From: Arthrobacter_H sp030452125
GTDB taxonomy: Bacteria > Actinomycetota > Actinomycetes > Actinomycetales > Micrococcaceae
Strand: one strand, 5' to 3'
NCBI GenBank assembly: GCA_052379645.1
Contig: JBQSYU010000012.1
Length of the DNA stretch: 64,000 bases
Shown here: positions 24,912-37,068 of the stretch, in pieces
How the letters are laid out: every line of letters begins with the position of its first letter
Numbering within the stretch: the first letter of the stretch is position 1
The notes under the pieces: model-generated
Seen by the model: only the letters and a program-made list of their open reading frames with translations
Databases searched by the model: none
What the model was told of the DNA's origin: nothing
Made by a program: the position numbers and the translations under genes

Positions 24912-25937
24912 ATGACCCAGGGATCCAATTCAGGCGCAGGCCGCGGCAATCAACGCCGGTCGACGCCCGGCCAGGGTGCCGGGCGCGGCGCTTCCGGACG
25001 ACGACAGGACGGACCCAAGCAGGGCCCGAAATCAGGGGGCAGCTACGGCGCCAAGAAGCAGGGCGCAGCCAAGAAGGACCAGTCATCCTCGGCCCCGCGG
25101 GGGCCCCAGGCCTTCGGTGGCGAACGCTTCGGCCGGAACCTGGGACCGGTGAAGAAGAACCGCCCGGCTCCCCAGCGACGGACGACTCCGCGCACCGAAC
25201 CGACGCAGGACCAGGACGGCGTGCGTCTGCAGAAGGTCATGGCCAACGCCGGGGTGGCGTCACGCCGGGTCAGCGAGGAGATGATCACCGCCGGACGGGT
25301 GGAGGTCAACGGTGAGATCGTCACCGAGCTCGGCATCCGGGTGGACCCGGGCTCCGAGACCATCCATGTGGACGGCATGCGGATCCAACTCAACGAGACG
25401 ATGAAATACCTCGTCTTCAACAAGCCGCGCGGCGTCGTTTCCACCATGGAGGACCCCGAGGGACGGCCCTGCGTCTCGGATTTCCTGCGCAAGAAGGGCG
25501 AACGCCTCTTCCACGTCGGCCGTCTGGACGTGAACACCGAGGGACTGCTGTTGCTGACCAACGACGGGGAACTGGCCAACCGGCTGACCCATCCCTCCTA
25601 CGAGATCCCCAAGACCTACCTGGTCCAGGTGCCCGGACCGATGGCCCACGGGGTGGGTGCCGAGATGAAGAGCGGCATCAAGCTCGAGGACGGCATCGCC
25701 AGCGTGGACTCCTTCAAGCTCGTCGATTCCACCCCGGGCAAGGTCCTGGTGGAGGTCGTCCTGCACTCGGGCCGCAACCGGATCGTCCGCCGGCTCTTCG
25801 ACGCCGTCGGCCACCCCGTCAAGCGCCTGGTGCGCGTGCAGATGGGCCCGATCCGTCTGGGTGACCAGAAGCAGGGCACCATCCGCCAGCTGGGCAACCA
25901 CGAGGTCGGCCACCTGCTTTCCGAAGTAGGTATGTAG
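24912..25937 (+). CDS. rluB: rRNA pseudouridine synthase RluB-like, with basic N-terminal extension
   Basis: The 341-residue protein carries an S4 RNA-binding domain at about residues 103-150 (VRLQKVMANAGVASRR) and a RsuA/RluB-type pseudouridine synthase domain. The catalytic Asp is in GRLDVNTEGLLLLTNDG near residue 206. The first 100 residues are a low-complexity Gly/Gln/Lys/Arg segment that is probably disordered and RNA-binding, a common actinobacterial addition. It lies 33 bp downstream of scpB and 3 bp upstream of tyrA. The expected target is a uridine in domain V of 23S rRNA, inferred from the family. Confidence 0.9.
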   Translation: MTQGSNSGAGRGNQRRSTPGQGAGRGASGRRQDGPKQGPKSGGSYGAKKQGAAKKDQSSSAPRGPQAFGGERFGRNLGPVKKNRPAPQRRTTPRTEPTQDQDGVRLQKVMANAGVASRRVSEEMITAGRVEVNGEIVTELGIRVDPGSETIHVDGMRIQLNETMKYLVFNKPRGVVSTMEDPEGRPCVSDFLRKKGERLFHVGRLDVNTEGLLLLTNDGELANRLTHPSYEIPKTYLVQVPGPMAHGVGAEMKSGIKLEDGIASVDSFKLVDSTPGKVLVEVVLHSGRNRIVRRLFDAVGHPVKRLVRVQMGPIRLGDQKQGTIRQLGNHEVGHLLSEVGM

Positions 25938-25940
25938 CAG

Positions 25941-27044
25941 GTGGTTGCCGCACATCTTCCAGGTCCGGTACTGGTGATCGGTACCGGACTGCTCGGCGCC
26001 AGCGTCGGTCTCGGCCTGAGCCGGCTCGGCGTCCAGGTCTCGTTGGCCGACACCTCCCCGACCGCCGCACGGGTCGCGCAGGACATCGGTGCGGGCACCC
26101 TGTACGAACCCGGTGTCTCACCCGAGCCGCTGCTGGTCGTCGTCGGCGCGCCGCCGGACGTGAGTGCTGCGGTGGTCTCCGATGCCCTGCGGGCCCATCC
26201 GGGGGCCACGGTGGTGGACATCGCCAGCGTGAAGACCTCCATCCTGCGGGCCTTGAGGGCCGATGACCGGCTGACCGAGGCCGACCTGTCCCGCTACGTG
26301 GGGACCCACCCCATGGCCGGGCGGGAGAAATCCGGTCCCGCGGCCGCCCGCGGTGAATTGTTCACCGCCATGCCCTGGGTCGTCTGTGCCCACCCCGGGT
26401 CCCGGGAGGCCAGCGCCGTCATCGCGGCGGACCTGGCCATAGACCTCGGCGCCACCGTGCACCGGATGGAAGCCGCCGAACACGATGCCGCCGTCGCACT
26501 GATCTCGCATTTCCCGCAGATCGCCTCCTCGCTGTTGGCATCGCGCCTGCTCAACGCCCCGGCCCATACATTGGCCCTGGCAGGCAACGGGCTGCGCGAC
26601 ACCACGCGCATCGCGGCCTCGGATCCCCGGCTGTGGATCCAGATCCTGAGCAACAACGCCCCCGAGCTGGTGGGCATCCTGCACGGGTTGCGGGAGGACC
26701 TGAACCGGCTGATCTCCACGCTGGAGGACCCCGAGGGCCCCGGAGCCCTGTTGGACCTGGCGGAACTCATGGGGGAGGGCAACGCCGGTCAGGCACGCAT
26801 CCCCGGCAAGCACGGGTCCCCGCCGCAGGCCTTCGCCGTGGTCACCGTCATCGTGGACGACCGCCCCGGGCAGATCGCCCAGCTGTTGGCCGACGTCGGC
26901 GACGCGGGAATCAACCTGGAGGACCTGAGGATGGAACACTCCTCGGGCCATCAGGTCGGCATGGTTGAAATCTCCGTTTTACCCGGGCGCAGCCAGGAAC
27001 TCATGGAAGCCCTCACCGAACGCTCATGGAAGGTAGTGCAGTAA
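25941..27044 (+). CDS. tyrA: Prephenate dehydrogenase
   Basis: This 367-residue enzyme of tyrosine biosynthesis has the NAD-binding motif VLVIGTGLLGASVGLGLSRL at the N-terminus, the catalytic-His segment YVGTHPMAGREKSGP near residue 118, and a C-terminal ACT domain (VTVIVDDRPGQIAQLLADVG, from about residue 300), which usually gives feedback control by tyrosine. The GTG start lies 3 bp after rluB, and its stop directly abuts the cmk start. Confidence 0.92.
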   Translation: MVAAHLPGPVLVIGTGLLGASVGLGLSRLGVQVSLADTSPTAARVAQDIGAGTLYEPGVSPEPLLVVVGAPPDVSAAVVSDALRAHPGATVVDIASVKTSILRALRADDRLTEADLSRYVGTHPMAGREKSGPAAARGELFTAMPWVVCAHPGSREASAVIAADLAIDLGATVHRMEAAEHDAAVALISHFPQIASSLLASRLLNAPAHTLALAGNGLRDTTRIAASDPRLWIQILSNNAPELVGILHGLREDLNRLISTLEDPEGPGALLDLAELMGEGNAGQARIPGKHGSPPQAFAVVTVIVDDRPGQIAQLLADVGDAGINLEDLRMEHSSGHQVGMVEISVLPGRSQELMEALTERSWKVVQ

Positions 27045-27713
27045 GTGCAGAATCTAGTGGTGGCCATCGACGGCCCGTCAGGCAGCGGAAAATCATCGGT
27101 CTCCAAGGAGGTGGCCCGCCGGCTCGGCGCCGCCTACCTGGACACCGGGGCGATGTACCGGGCGCTGACCTATGCCTGCCTGGAGGCCGGGACCGATCTG
27201 CAGGATGCCGAAGCAGTCACCGCAGCGGTGAAGGCGGCCTCCGTGCAGATCGGCACCGAGACCGATACCGAACAGGTGATGGTCAACGGGGCCGACGTCA
27301 GTGAGGCAATCCGTGCACCGCACGTGTCGGAGGCCGTTTCCTCCGTCGCCGTGATCCTGGAGGTCCGGGCCGAACTGGTGCGTCGTCAGCAGGAGATCAT
27401 TGCCGCCCACGAGCGCATCGTCGCCGAAGGCCGGGACATCACCACCGTGGTGGCCCCCGAAGCGCCGGCCCGGATCCTGCTCACCGCGCGTGAGGAAGTG
27501 CGCATGGCCCGCCGCGGCCTGCAGCTCGGCGGCACCCAGAGCGGGGAGGACCTGCAACGCCAGGTCGTCGCCCGGGACGCCAAGGATTCCACGGTCACCA
27601 GTTTCACCACTGCGGCCGACGGCGTGGTCACGGTCGATTCCTCCGACCTGGACTTCGAGCAGACGGTCCAGGCCGTGCTGGGCGTCGTGGAAGCCGTCGA
27701 CGCCCCGGCCTGA
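27045..27713 (+). CDS. cmk: Cytidylate kinase
   Basis: This 222-residue kinase phosphorylates CMP and dCMP. The P-loop IDGPSGSGKSSVSKEVARRL is near residue 8, and DTGAMYRALT and VAEGRDITTVV are the substrate-binding motifs of the family. The GTG start immediately follows the tyrA stop. The cmk-der pair is conserved across Actinobacteria. Confidence 0.94.
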   Translation: MQNLVVAIDGPSGSGKSSVSKEVARRLGAAYLDTGAMYRALTYACLEAGTDLQDAEAVTAAVKAASVQIGTETDTEQVMVNGADVSEAIRAPHVSEAVSSVAVILEVRAELVRRQQEIIAAHERIVAEGRDITTVVAPEAPARILLTAREEVRMARRGLQLGGTQSGEDLQRQVVARDAKDSTVTSFTTAADGVVTVDSSDLDFEQTVQAVLGVVEAVDAPA

Positions 27714-27794
27714 GGACCCACGGGCCCCAAGCGTGCAAAAATAGTAAGTGCTTCCGCGTACGGCGGAAGCGGCGAACAAAGGAAACCCCTGAAC

Positions 27795-29333
27795 ATGACC
27801 GATCACGCCGCCGTTACCGGCGACGGAGACGAATACGTCCCCTCGGGAGAGGACCACGTCGCCGAAAAACTCGAACTGATCACCGATGAGGAAGCCGAGC
27901 AGCGCGCCGCTTCCCTGCGGGAAGGCCTGTCCGACTACGAACTCGACGACGAGGACACCCGGCTGCTGTCCCACCTCGACGACGATGATTTCGAAGAGGT
28001 CGAGGAGAAGGCGCCCCCGGTGGTGGCCATCATCGGCCGCCCCAACGTCGGCAAATCGACCCTGGTCAACCGGATCATCGGCCGCCGCGAAGCAGTGGTC
28101 GAAGACGTTCCGGGAGTCACCCGCGACCGGGTGTCCTACAACGCCGAGTGGAGCGGACGCGATTTCACCCTCGTGGACACCGGCGGCTGGGAACACGATG
28201 CAAAAGGCATCCACGCCCGGGTCGCCGACCAGGCCGAAATCGCGGCCGAGCACTCCGACGCGATCATCTTCGTCGTCGACTCCGCCGTCGGGGCCACCGC
28301 CACCGATGAACTGGTCGTGAAGATGCTCCGCCGGCAGAAGAAGCCGGTGTTCCTCGTGGCGAACAAGGTCGACGGCGAAGCCCAGGAAGCCGACGCCGCC
28401 TCCTTGTGGAGCCTGGGATTCGGGCAGCCCTACCCCGTGTCCGCCCTGCATGGGCGCGGTACCGCCGATCTGCTCGATGACCTGTTGGATAAGCTGCCGG
28501 CCTATTCGGCGGTCAGCGCGCTGATCCCCACGGGAGGACCGCGCCGCGTGGCGCTCATCGGGCGACCGAACGTGGGCAAGTCCTCGCTGCTGAACAAATT
28601 GGCAGGAACCGACCGCGTCGTCGTCGACGACACCGCCGGAACCACCCGGGACCCGGTGGACGAACTGGTCGACATCGGTGGACGCACCTGGCGCTTCGTG
28701 GACACCGCGGGGATCCGACGCCGCCAGCATATGGCCGTCGGCTCCGACTACTATGCCTCCCTGCGCACCCAGTCGGCCCTCGAGAAGGCCGAAGTCGCCG
28801 TGGTCCTGTTGGCCGTGGACGAGGTCCTCAGTGAACAGGATGTGCGGATCCTGCAGACCAGCATCGACTCGGGACGTGCCCTGGTCCTGGCCTTCAATAA
28901 ATGGGACCTGCTCGACGACGAACGCCGGCACTACCTGGAGCGGGAAGTTGAACACGACCTGGCCCATGTCGATTGGGCCCCGCGCGTGAACATCTCGGCG
29001 GCCACCGGCTGGCATAAGGACCGGCTCGTCCCGGCCCTGGACCTGGCCCTGGAGTCCTGGGACCGCCGCATTCCCACCGGCAAGCTCAACGCCTTCCTCG
29101 GCGAGCTCGTGGCGGCGCACCCGCACCCGGTCCGCGGGGGCAAGCAGCCACGGATCCTCTTCGCCACCCAGGCCTCGTCACGGCCGCCGCGCTTCGTGCT
29201 GTTCACCACCGGATTCCTGGACCCCGGGTACCGCCGGTTCATCACCCGGCGGCTGCGGGAGACCTTCAGTTTCGAAGGCACACCCATCGAGGTCAGCATG
29301 CGCGTGCGTGAGAAGCGTGGGCGGTCAAAGTAG
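27795..29333 (+). CDS. der: Ribosome-associated GTPase Der (EngA)
   Basis: This 512-residue protein has two tandem Era-type GTPase domains. The first P-loop is GRPNVGKSTLVN near residue 81, with DTGGW as its G3; the second is GRPNVGKSSLLN near 256, with DTAGI and NKWD. A C-terminal KH-like domain (about 425-512) contacts rRNA. An acidic N-terminal extension of about 70 residues is usual in Actinobacteria. It acts in 50S subunit maturation. Confidence 0.95.
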   Translation: MTDHAAVTGDGDEYVPSGEDHVAEKLELITDEEAEQRAASLREGLSDYELDDEDTRLLSHLDDDDFEEVEEKAPPVVAIIGRPNVGKSTLVNRIIGRREAVVEDVPGVTRDRVSYNAEWSGRDFTLVDTGGWEHDAKGIHARVADQAEIAAEHSDAIIFVVDSAVGATATDELVVKMLRRQKKPVFLVANKVDGEAQEADAASLWSLGFGQPYPVSALHGRGTADLLDDLLDKLPAYSAVSALIPTGGPRRVALIGRPNVGKSSLLNKLAGTDRVVVDDTAGTTRDPVDELVDIGGRTWRFVDTAGIRRRQHMAVGSDYYASLRTQSALEKAEVAVVLLAVDEVLSEQDVRILQTSIDSGRALVLAFNKWDLLDDERRHYLEREVEHDLAHVDWAPRVNISAATGWHKDRLVPALDLALESWDRRIPTGKLNAFLGELVAAHPHPVRGGKQPRILFATQASSRPPRFVLFTTGFLDPGYRRFITRRLRETFSFEGTPIEVSMRVREKRGRSK

Positions 29334-29417
29334 AACGGAAAATAGGGTAGAGTAGCCGAGGAGCTTTTCGCAGACGGCACCCGCCCCTCGAGGACGGGAG
29401 AACGGCTGCGGAACCGC

Positions 29418-29491
29418 CGGGCTATGGCGCAGCTTGGTAGCGCGCCTGACTGGGGGTCAGGAGGCCGTGGGTTCGAATCCCGCTAGCCCGA
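29418..29491 (+). tRNA. tRNA-Pro (GGG)
   Basis: The 74-nt sequence folds into a full cloverleaf. The acceptor stem is CGGGCTA/TAGCCCG, the D stem GCGC/GCGC, the anticodon stem CCTGA/TCAGG with loop CTGGGGG giving anticodon GGG, and the T stem GTGGG/CCCGC with TTCGAAT loop. A discriminator A ends the gene. The 3' CCA is not fully encoded. Confidence 0.96.
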
Positions 29492-29500
29492 CCGGCTAAG

Positions 29501-29547
29501 AAGGACCTTGTCAGAACGAACTATCGTTCAGGCAAGGTCCTTCTTGC
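29501..29547 (+). terminator. Terminator hairpin after tRNA-Pro
   Basis: A perfect 10-bp stem AAGGACCTTG/CAAGGTCCTT (29501-29510 and 29533-29542) begins 9 bp after the tRNA. Its loop contains a second small hairpin (AACGA/TCGTT). The 3' side runs into CTT. Confidence 0.8.
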
Positions 29548-29798
29548 CGTGCTCTGCTCCACGGGGCCGGAACCTCTTCCGCCCCCGGTTCCGCGTCCGG
29601 GGAGGCCGCGGCCGGCCATGGGCCCCGAAGTGCCCCGAAGCGTCAGCGTGAACCGTCCGCACCCGGATCGTGACCACCGGCTTGCGTCGAGGGATAACCG
29701 GTAGGCTAGGCTGGATAAAACACAAAGTGGGCGCGCCATTTGGGCGTTATGGCCCCCGGTGGCCGAAGTAGGGACATGGCATTTCAGGGAGGAAACAC

Positions 29799-30275
29799 AT
29801 GAGTGGCGAAAACCGTTGGGAGGACACCGCTGCGGACCGCAAGGAATCTGCTGCGGAAACCACCAGCATCGGCCTGCCTCCGACCACTGACGAGGTCTCT
29901 CCCGAGACCTCGCTGTCGACGGAGGAGCGCTCCTCCGTCAACGCCTTGCCCGAAGGTTCCGCCCTGCTGATCGCCCATTCCGGACCGAATCGCGGTGCCC
30001 GGTTCCTGCTTGACGGGGAACTGTCCACCGTGGGCCGGCACCCCGAAGCCGATATCTTCCTCGACGACGTCACCGTCTCGCGGAAGCACGCCCAGTTCCG
30101 CCGGGACGGCGAGGGGTTCCAGGTCGTCGACTCCGGCAGCCTCAACGGCACCTATGTCAACGGCGACCGGGTGGACGCGGTCCGCCTGCGCACCGGCTCC
30201 GAGGTCCGCATCGGCAAGTTCCGCCTGACCTTCTACTCGGGGACCGTCCCCACGACCGCCGCACGGCAGGACTGA
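29799..30275 (+). CDS. garA: GarA/OdhI-type FHA domain regulator
   Basis: The 158-residue protein has an N-terminal ETTSI motif near residue 20, the phosphothreonine site recognised by PknB/PknG-type kinases in GarA and OdhI. An FHA domain follows at about residues 60-145 (STVGRHPEADIFLDDVTVSRKHAQF). Unphosphorylated GarA/OdhI binds and inhibits 2-oxoglutarate dehydrogenase and tunes glutamate metabolism. Phosphorylation makes the FHA domain bind its own tail. A GGGAGGA ribosome site precedes the ATG. It heads the garA-ftsR-DUF151-merR group. Confidence 0.93.
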   Translation: MSGENRWEDTAADRKESAAETTSIGLPPTTDEVSPETSLSTEERSSVNALPEGSALLIAHSGPNRGARFLLDGELSTVGRHPEADIFLDDVTVSRKHAQFRRDGEGFQVVDSGSLNGTYVNGDRVDAVRLRTGSEVRIGKFRLTFYSGTVPTTAARQD

Positions 30276-30286
30276 CGGTCATCCCT

Positions 30287-31036
30287 GTGGTTTCATCCGC
30301 GCACTCCCGCCGGGGTGTCGGCGTAGGCGCCGACACCTCCCGGCCCAGTGTGCTCAACATCGGCGAGGTCCTCACCGAACTCTCGGCGGACTTCCCGCAG
30401 ACCACGGCCTCGAAGATCCGCTTCCTCGAGGAAAAGGGGTTGATCACCCCGCAGCGCACCGCCGCCGGATACCGCAAGTACACGGCCACGGACATCGACC
30501 GGCTGCGCTTCATCCTGTCCCTGCAGCGGGACCAGTACCTTCCGTTGAAGGTCATCAAGGATTATCTGGACGCCGTCGACCGGGGTGAACGCCCCGACCA
30601 GTTGGCCAGCGGGCTGACCTTGACCCCGCGCAGCGTGACCGACCAGTTGGCCCAGGAGATCGCCGGGCACACCCGGCCGCTGACCCGGGCCGAACTCCAA
30701 GGGGCCACCGGGGCCTCGGACGACCTGGTCTCCGAGCTGCTGGCCTACGGCATCATCTCCGAGGACGACCAGCGCTTCGACGAACATGCCGTGCGCATAG
30801 CCACCGCCAGCGCCAAGCTGGCTGGACACGGGATCGAACCACGGCACCTGCGTGGCTTCCGCGCCGCCGCGGACCGTGAAATCGGATTGGTCGAACGGGC
30901 CGTCGCCCCGCTGGCCAGTCGTCGTGACGTCTCCTCGCGCGCCAGCGCGGCGGAGACCGCGCGCGAAATCAGCGACGCCTGCCTGGCCCTGCATAGCGCC
31001 CTGGTCAACGGCTCGATCGCAAAGATGGACCACTAG
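30287..31036 (+). CDS. ftsR: MerR-family transcriptional regulator FtsR
   Basis: This 249-residue regulator has a MerR winged helix at about residues 22-95 (TASKIRFLEEKGLITPQRTAAGYRKYTATDIDRLRFI). It lies directly after garA, which identifies it as the orthologue of Corynebacterium FtsR and M. tuberculosis Rv1828. FtsR activates ftsZ in Corynebacterium. A longer C-terminal domain than usual for MerR proteins is typical of this group. The GTG start is 11 bp after garA. Confidence 0.88.
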   Translation: MVSSAHSRRGVGVGADTSRPSVLNIGEVLTELSADFPQTTASKIRFLEEKGLITPQRTAAGYRKYTATDIDRLRFILSLQRDQYLPLKVIKDYLDAVDRGERPDQLASGLTLTPRSVTDQLAQEIAGHTRPLTRAELQGATGASDDLVSELLAYGIISEDDQRFDEHAVRIATASAKLAGHGIEPRHLRGFRAAADREIGLVERAVAPLASRRDVSSRASAAETAREISDACLALHSALVNGSIAKMDH

Positions 31037-31054
31037 GCGCTGCAGGAGGAACCC

Positions 31055-31537
31055 ATGCGAGAACTGATGCTCGTCGGAGTCCGGATCGAACTACCCTCCA
31101 ACCAGCCGTTGGTACTGCTCAAGGAAATCGACGGCCCCCGCCACTTGCCGATCTGGATCGGCACCCCCGAAGCCTCGGCCATCGCCATGACCCAGCAGGG
31201 GATGGGCACCCCCCGGCCGATGACCCACGACCTGCTGGAGACCATCACCTCGGCACTGGGCCACCCCCTGGTGGAGGCCCGGCTGGTGTCGGTGAAGGAA
31301 ACGGTCTTCTACGCCGAACTGGAGTTCGACGGCGGGGCCACCGTGGACTCGCGGGCCTCGGATGCGATCGCCTTCGCCCTGCGGGCCGGATGCCCCATCA
31401 CCTGCGCCGAGGAAGTACTGGAGGAGGCGGGGGTCCTGGTCAACGACGAGGGCTCCACCGAAGAGGCCGCAGAGGACCAGGTGCGCGAATTCCGCGAGTT
31501 CCTCGCCGACGTCGAACCCGAGGATTTCGACAAGTAG
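31055..31537 (+). CDS. DUF151 / bifunctional nuclease family protein
   Basis: The 160-residue protein has the family pattern LPIWIGTPEASAIAMTQQG (about residues 32-50) and DSRASDAIAFALRAGCPI (about 102-119). Members in plants have RNase and DNase activity; bacterial members such as M. tuberculosis Rv1829 are uncharacterised. An AGGAGG ribosome site precedes the ATG, 18 bp after ftsR. The acidic C-terminal tail is variable. Its conserved place between two MerR regulators suggests a shared growth-related role, which is inference. Confidence 0.88.
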   Translation: MRELMLVGVRIELPSNQPLVLLKEIDGPRHLPIWIGTPEASAIAMTQQGMGTPRPMTHDLLETITSALGHPLVEARLVSVKETVFYAELEFDGGATVDSRASDAIAFALRAGCPITCAEEVLEEAGVLVNDEGSTEEAAEDQVREFREFLADVEPEDFDK

Positions 31538-31545
31538 CGACACGC

Positions 31546-31565
31546 CCTCAAGTTAAACTTGAAGG
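31546..31565. promoter_or_regulatory. MerR-type operator candidate
   Basis: CCTCAAGTTAAACTTGAAGG contains the perfect inverted repeat TCAAGTT-A-AACTTGA (31548-31562). This closely resembles operators of MerR-family proteins such as SoxR. It lies just after the DUF151 stop, upstream of the second merR gene and flanked by two MerR genes, so binding by one of their products is likely but unproven. Confidence 0.6.
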
Positions 31566-31567
31566 TC

Positions 31568-31601
31568 TTTGACGTGGGACTGGTTCAGCCGTACCGTCAA
31601 A
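31568..31601. promoter_or_regulatory. Inverted repeat TTTGACG-N20-CGTCAAA
   Basis: Seven-base perfect arms lie at 31568-31574 and 31595-31601 immediately downstream of the MerR-type palindrome. The left arm contains a -35-like TTGACG, so it may be part of a promoter/operator for the following merR gene. Confidence 0.4.
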
Positions 31602-31685
31602 GCATAAGAATCCCATTGCTTCGCTGTCCCATCACTCGGCACAGTGGACGGCATCCGATGCCGCCACGGTTCCCCGACAGCTGGC

Positions 31686-31708
31686 AAACTCCCTATTGGG
31701 GGGAGTTT
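31686..31708 (+). promoter_or_regulatory. Leader hairpin next to merR ribosome site
   Basis: AAACTCCC (31686-31693) pairs with GGGAGTTT (31701-31708) around a 7-base loop. It ends a few bases before the AGGAGG site at 31715 that serves the GTG at 31727. It may influence translation or act as an attenuator. Confidence 0.45.
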
Positions 31709-31726
31709 TCAACTAGGAGGGTCCAC

Positions 31727-32323
<597 letters not shown>

Positions 32324-32357
32324 AGACGTCATCGGTTCCGGTCCGTGGAACCGGTCA

Positions 32358-32406
32358 ACGAGGAACGGCGCGCATCCCCGGGAAGGGGGTGCGCGCCGTT
32401 CCTCGT
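32358..32406. terminator. Bidirectional terminator between convergent merR and parA-like genes
   Basis: A perfect 17-bp stem (arms ACGAGGAACGGCGCGCA and its complement at 32390-32406) encloses a 15-base loop. It lies between the stops of two convergent genes. Confidence 0.85.
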
Positions 32407-32423
32407 CCGGGGCCGGGAAGCCC

Positions 32424-33257
32424 CTAGCGCGACGTGGTGGTGCTGTCCGGTCCGGTGCGCAGCCCGGCCAGGAGTTCATCGAAGCGTTCCGCCGACTGGC
32501 GGGCGGCGTCGCCGGGCCATTGGTGGACGGGGTAGGCGGCACCCTGGATCTGCTGCCAGTTCGCCTGGTCGGGCAACACGGGGGAGAGCAGTGCATCACC
32601 GAACATGGTGCGCATCTCCTCGAGCCGGAAACGCTGCTCGGCCGAGGACTGGCGGACCCGGTTGGCCACCACCCCGGCGGTCTGCAGTCCCGGGACGAAC
32701 TCGCTGCGGAAGAGTTCCAGGGCCCGCAGGGTGCGTTCGGTGCCGGCGACGGAGAACAGGCTCGGTTCGGCGACGAGGAGCACGTCGTTGCTGGCGGTCC
32801 AGGCCATGCGGGTCAGCCCGTTCAACGAGGGCGGGCAGTCGATGAGCACCAGTTCGTACCGTGTCTGGCGCGCGAGCAGCTGTTTCAAGCGGCGCAGATG
32901 GCGCAACCGCAGGTCGGGACGGTCGTAGATGCCGCTGAAGGCCCCGCCGACGGCCACGTCGAGCACGGCCGGCCCGGTCTTGCCGGAGGACGCCGGGGCC
33001 CTGCCGGTCCACGGGCTGGGGACCGCTGCGGCGGTGATGTCGCCACGACGGGCGTTCTTCAGCAGGTGTCCGATGTCGTTGTCACCGTTGGGTTCCACGC
33101 CCAGGCCGGTACTGGCATCGGCATGTGGGTCGAGGTCCACCACCAGGGTCGGGATACCGGCGGCCAGCGCCGCCGACGCCAAACCGAGGGTGACCGACGT
33201 CTTGCCAACGCCACCCTTGAGACTGCTGATGCTCACGACCTGCACGGAACGGACCAC
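32424..33257 (-). CDS. ParA/MinD-family ATPase
   Basis: The 277-residue protein has a deviant Walker A near residue 13 (SSLKGGVGKTSVTLGLASAA), DLDPHADASTG near 42 and IDCPPSLNGLTR near 138. It has no DNA-binding extension and no parB neighbour. It faces away from pyruvate carboxylase. ParA-like ATPases of this orphan type position chromosomes, plasmids or polar complexes; its partner is not visible here. The start may be GTG 33257 or GTG 33245. Confidence 0.82.
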   Translation of the reverse strand: MVRSVQVVSISSLKGGVGKTSVTLGLASAALAAGIPTLVVDLDPHADASTGLGVEPNGDNDIGHLLKNARRGDITAAAVPSPWTGRAPASSGKTGPAVLDVAVGGAFSGIYDRPDLRLRHLRRLKQLLARQTRYELVLIDCPPSLNGLTRMAWTASNDVLLVAEPSLFSVAGTERTLRALELFRSEFVPGLQTAGVVANRVRQSSAEQRFRLEEMRTMFGDALLSPVLPDQANWQQIQGAAYPVHQWPGDAARQSAERFDELLAGLRTGPDSTTTSR

Positions 33258-33507
33258 GACCTTACTGTTTTTTTACGCTGATTCGGCTCCCAACCATCAT
33301 AGGGTGGCCCCGCCGTTCGGCGCCTCCCCCTGCCACGGTGTGGCTCAGGTCATGAAGAAATAGAGTTTTAGCTGTGTGATGGCCCACTGTAAGGTGAGCG
33401 CAGGCTTGAATCTACGCTTCGCGCCTGACGCACGGAGGCAAAACCCCCCGAGACCCGGGGAGACCGTTGCGTTCGTCCTGTCCGAACAGACACCATGCAG
33501 GAGAACC

Positions 33508-36954
<3,447 letters not shown>

Positions 36955-36974
36955 GGCCGCCGTACCACCGCAGG

Positions 36975-37010
36975 ACGGGACGTCCACCGACGACACGGTG
37001 GGCGTCCCGT
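36975..37010 (+). terminator. Hairpin terminator after pyc
   Basis: Fifteen-base arms (36975-36989 and 36996-37010) pair with a single G-U and enclose a six-base loop, 20 bp after the pyc stop. Confidence 0.7.
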
Positions 37011-37068
37011 CGGTGCGTTAGGGTGATGGCTGACGTTCCTACAGCCAGTACTTTCCGCAGAGGATGCC

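Noticed and set aside
27093..29126. A 677-residue minus-strand open frame across cmk and der.
   Set aside because: Antisense shadow of two conserved genes.
29418..29491. tRNA-Pro as the attachment site of the mobile element.
   Set aside because: No integrase or duplicated tRNA end is near it. The only integrase is a serine recombinase located in tadC.
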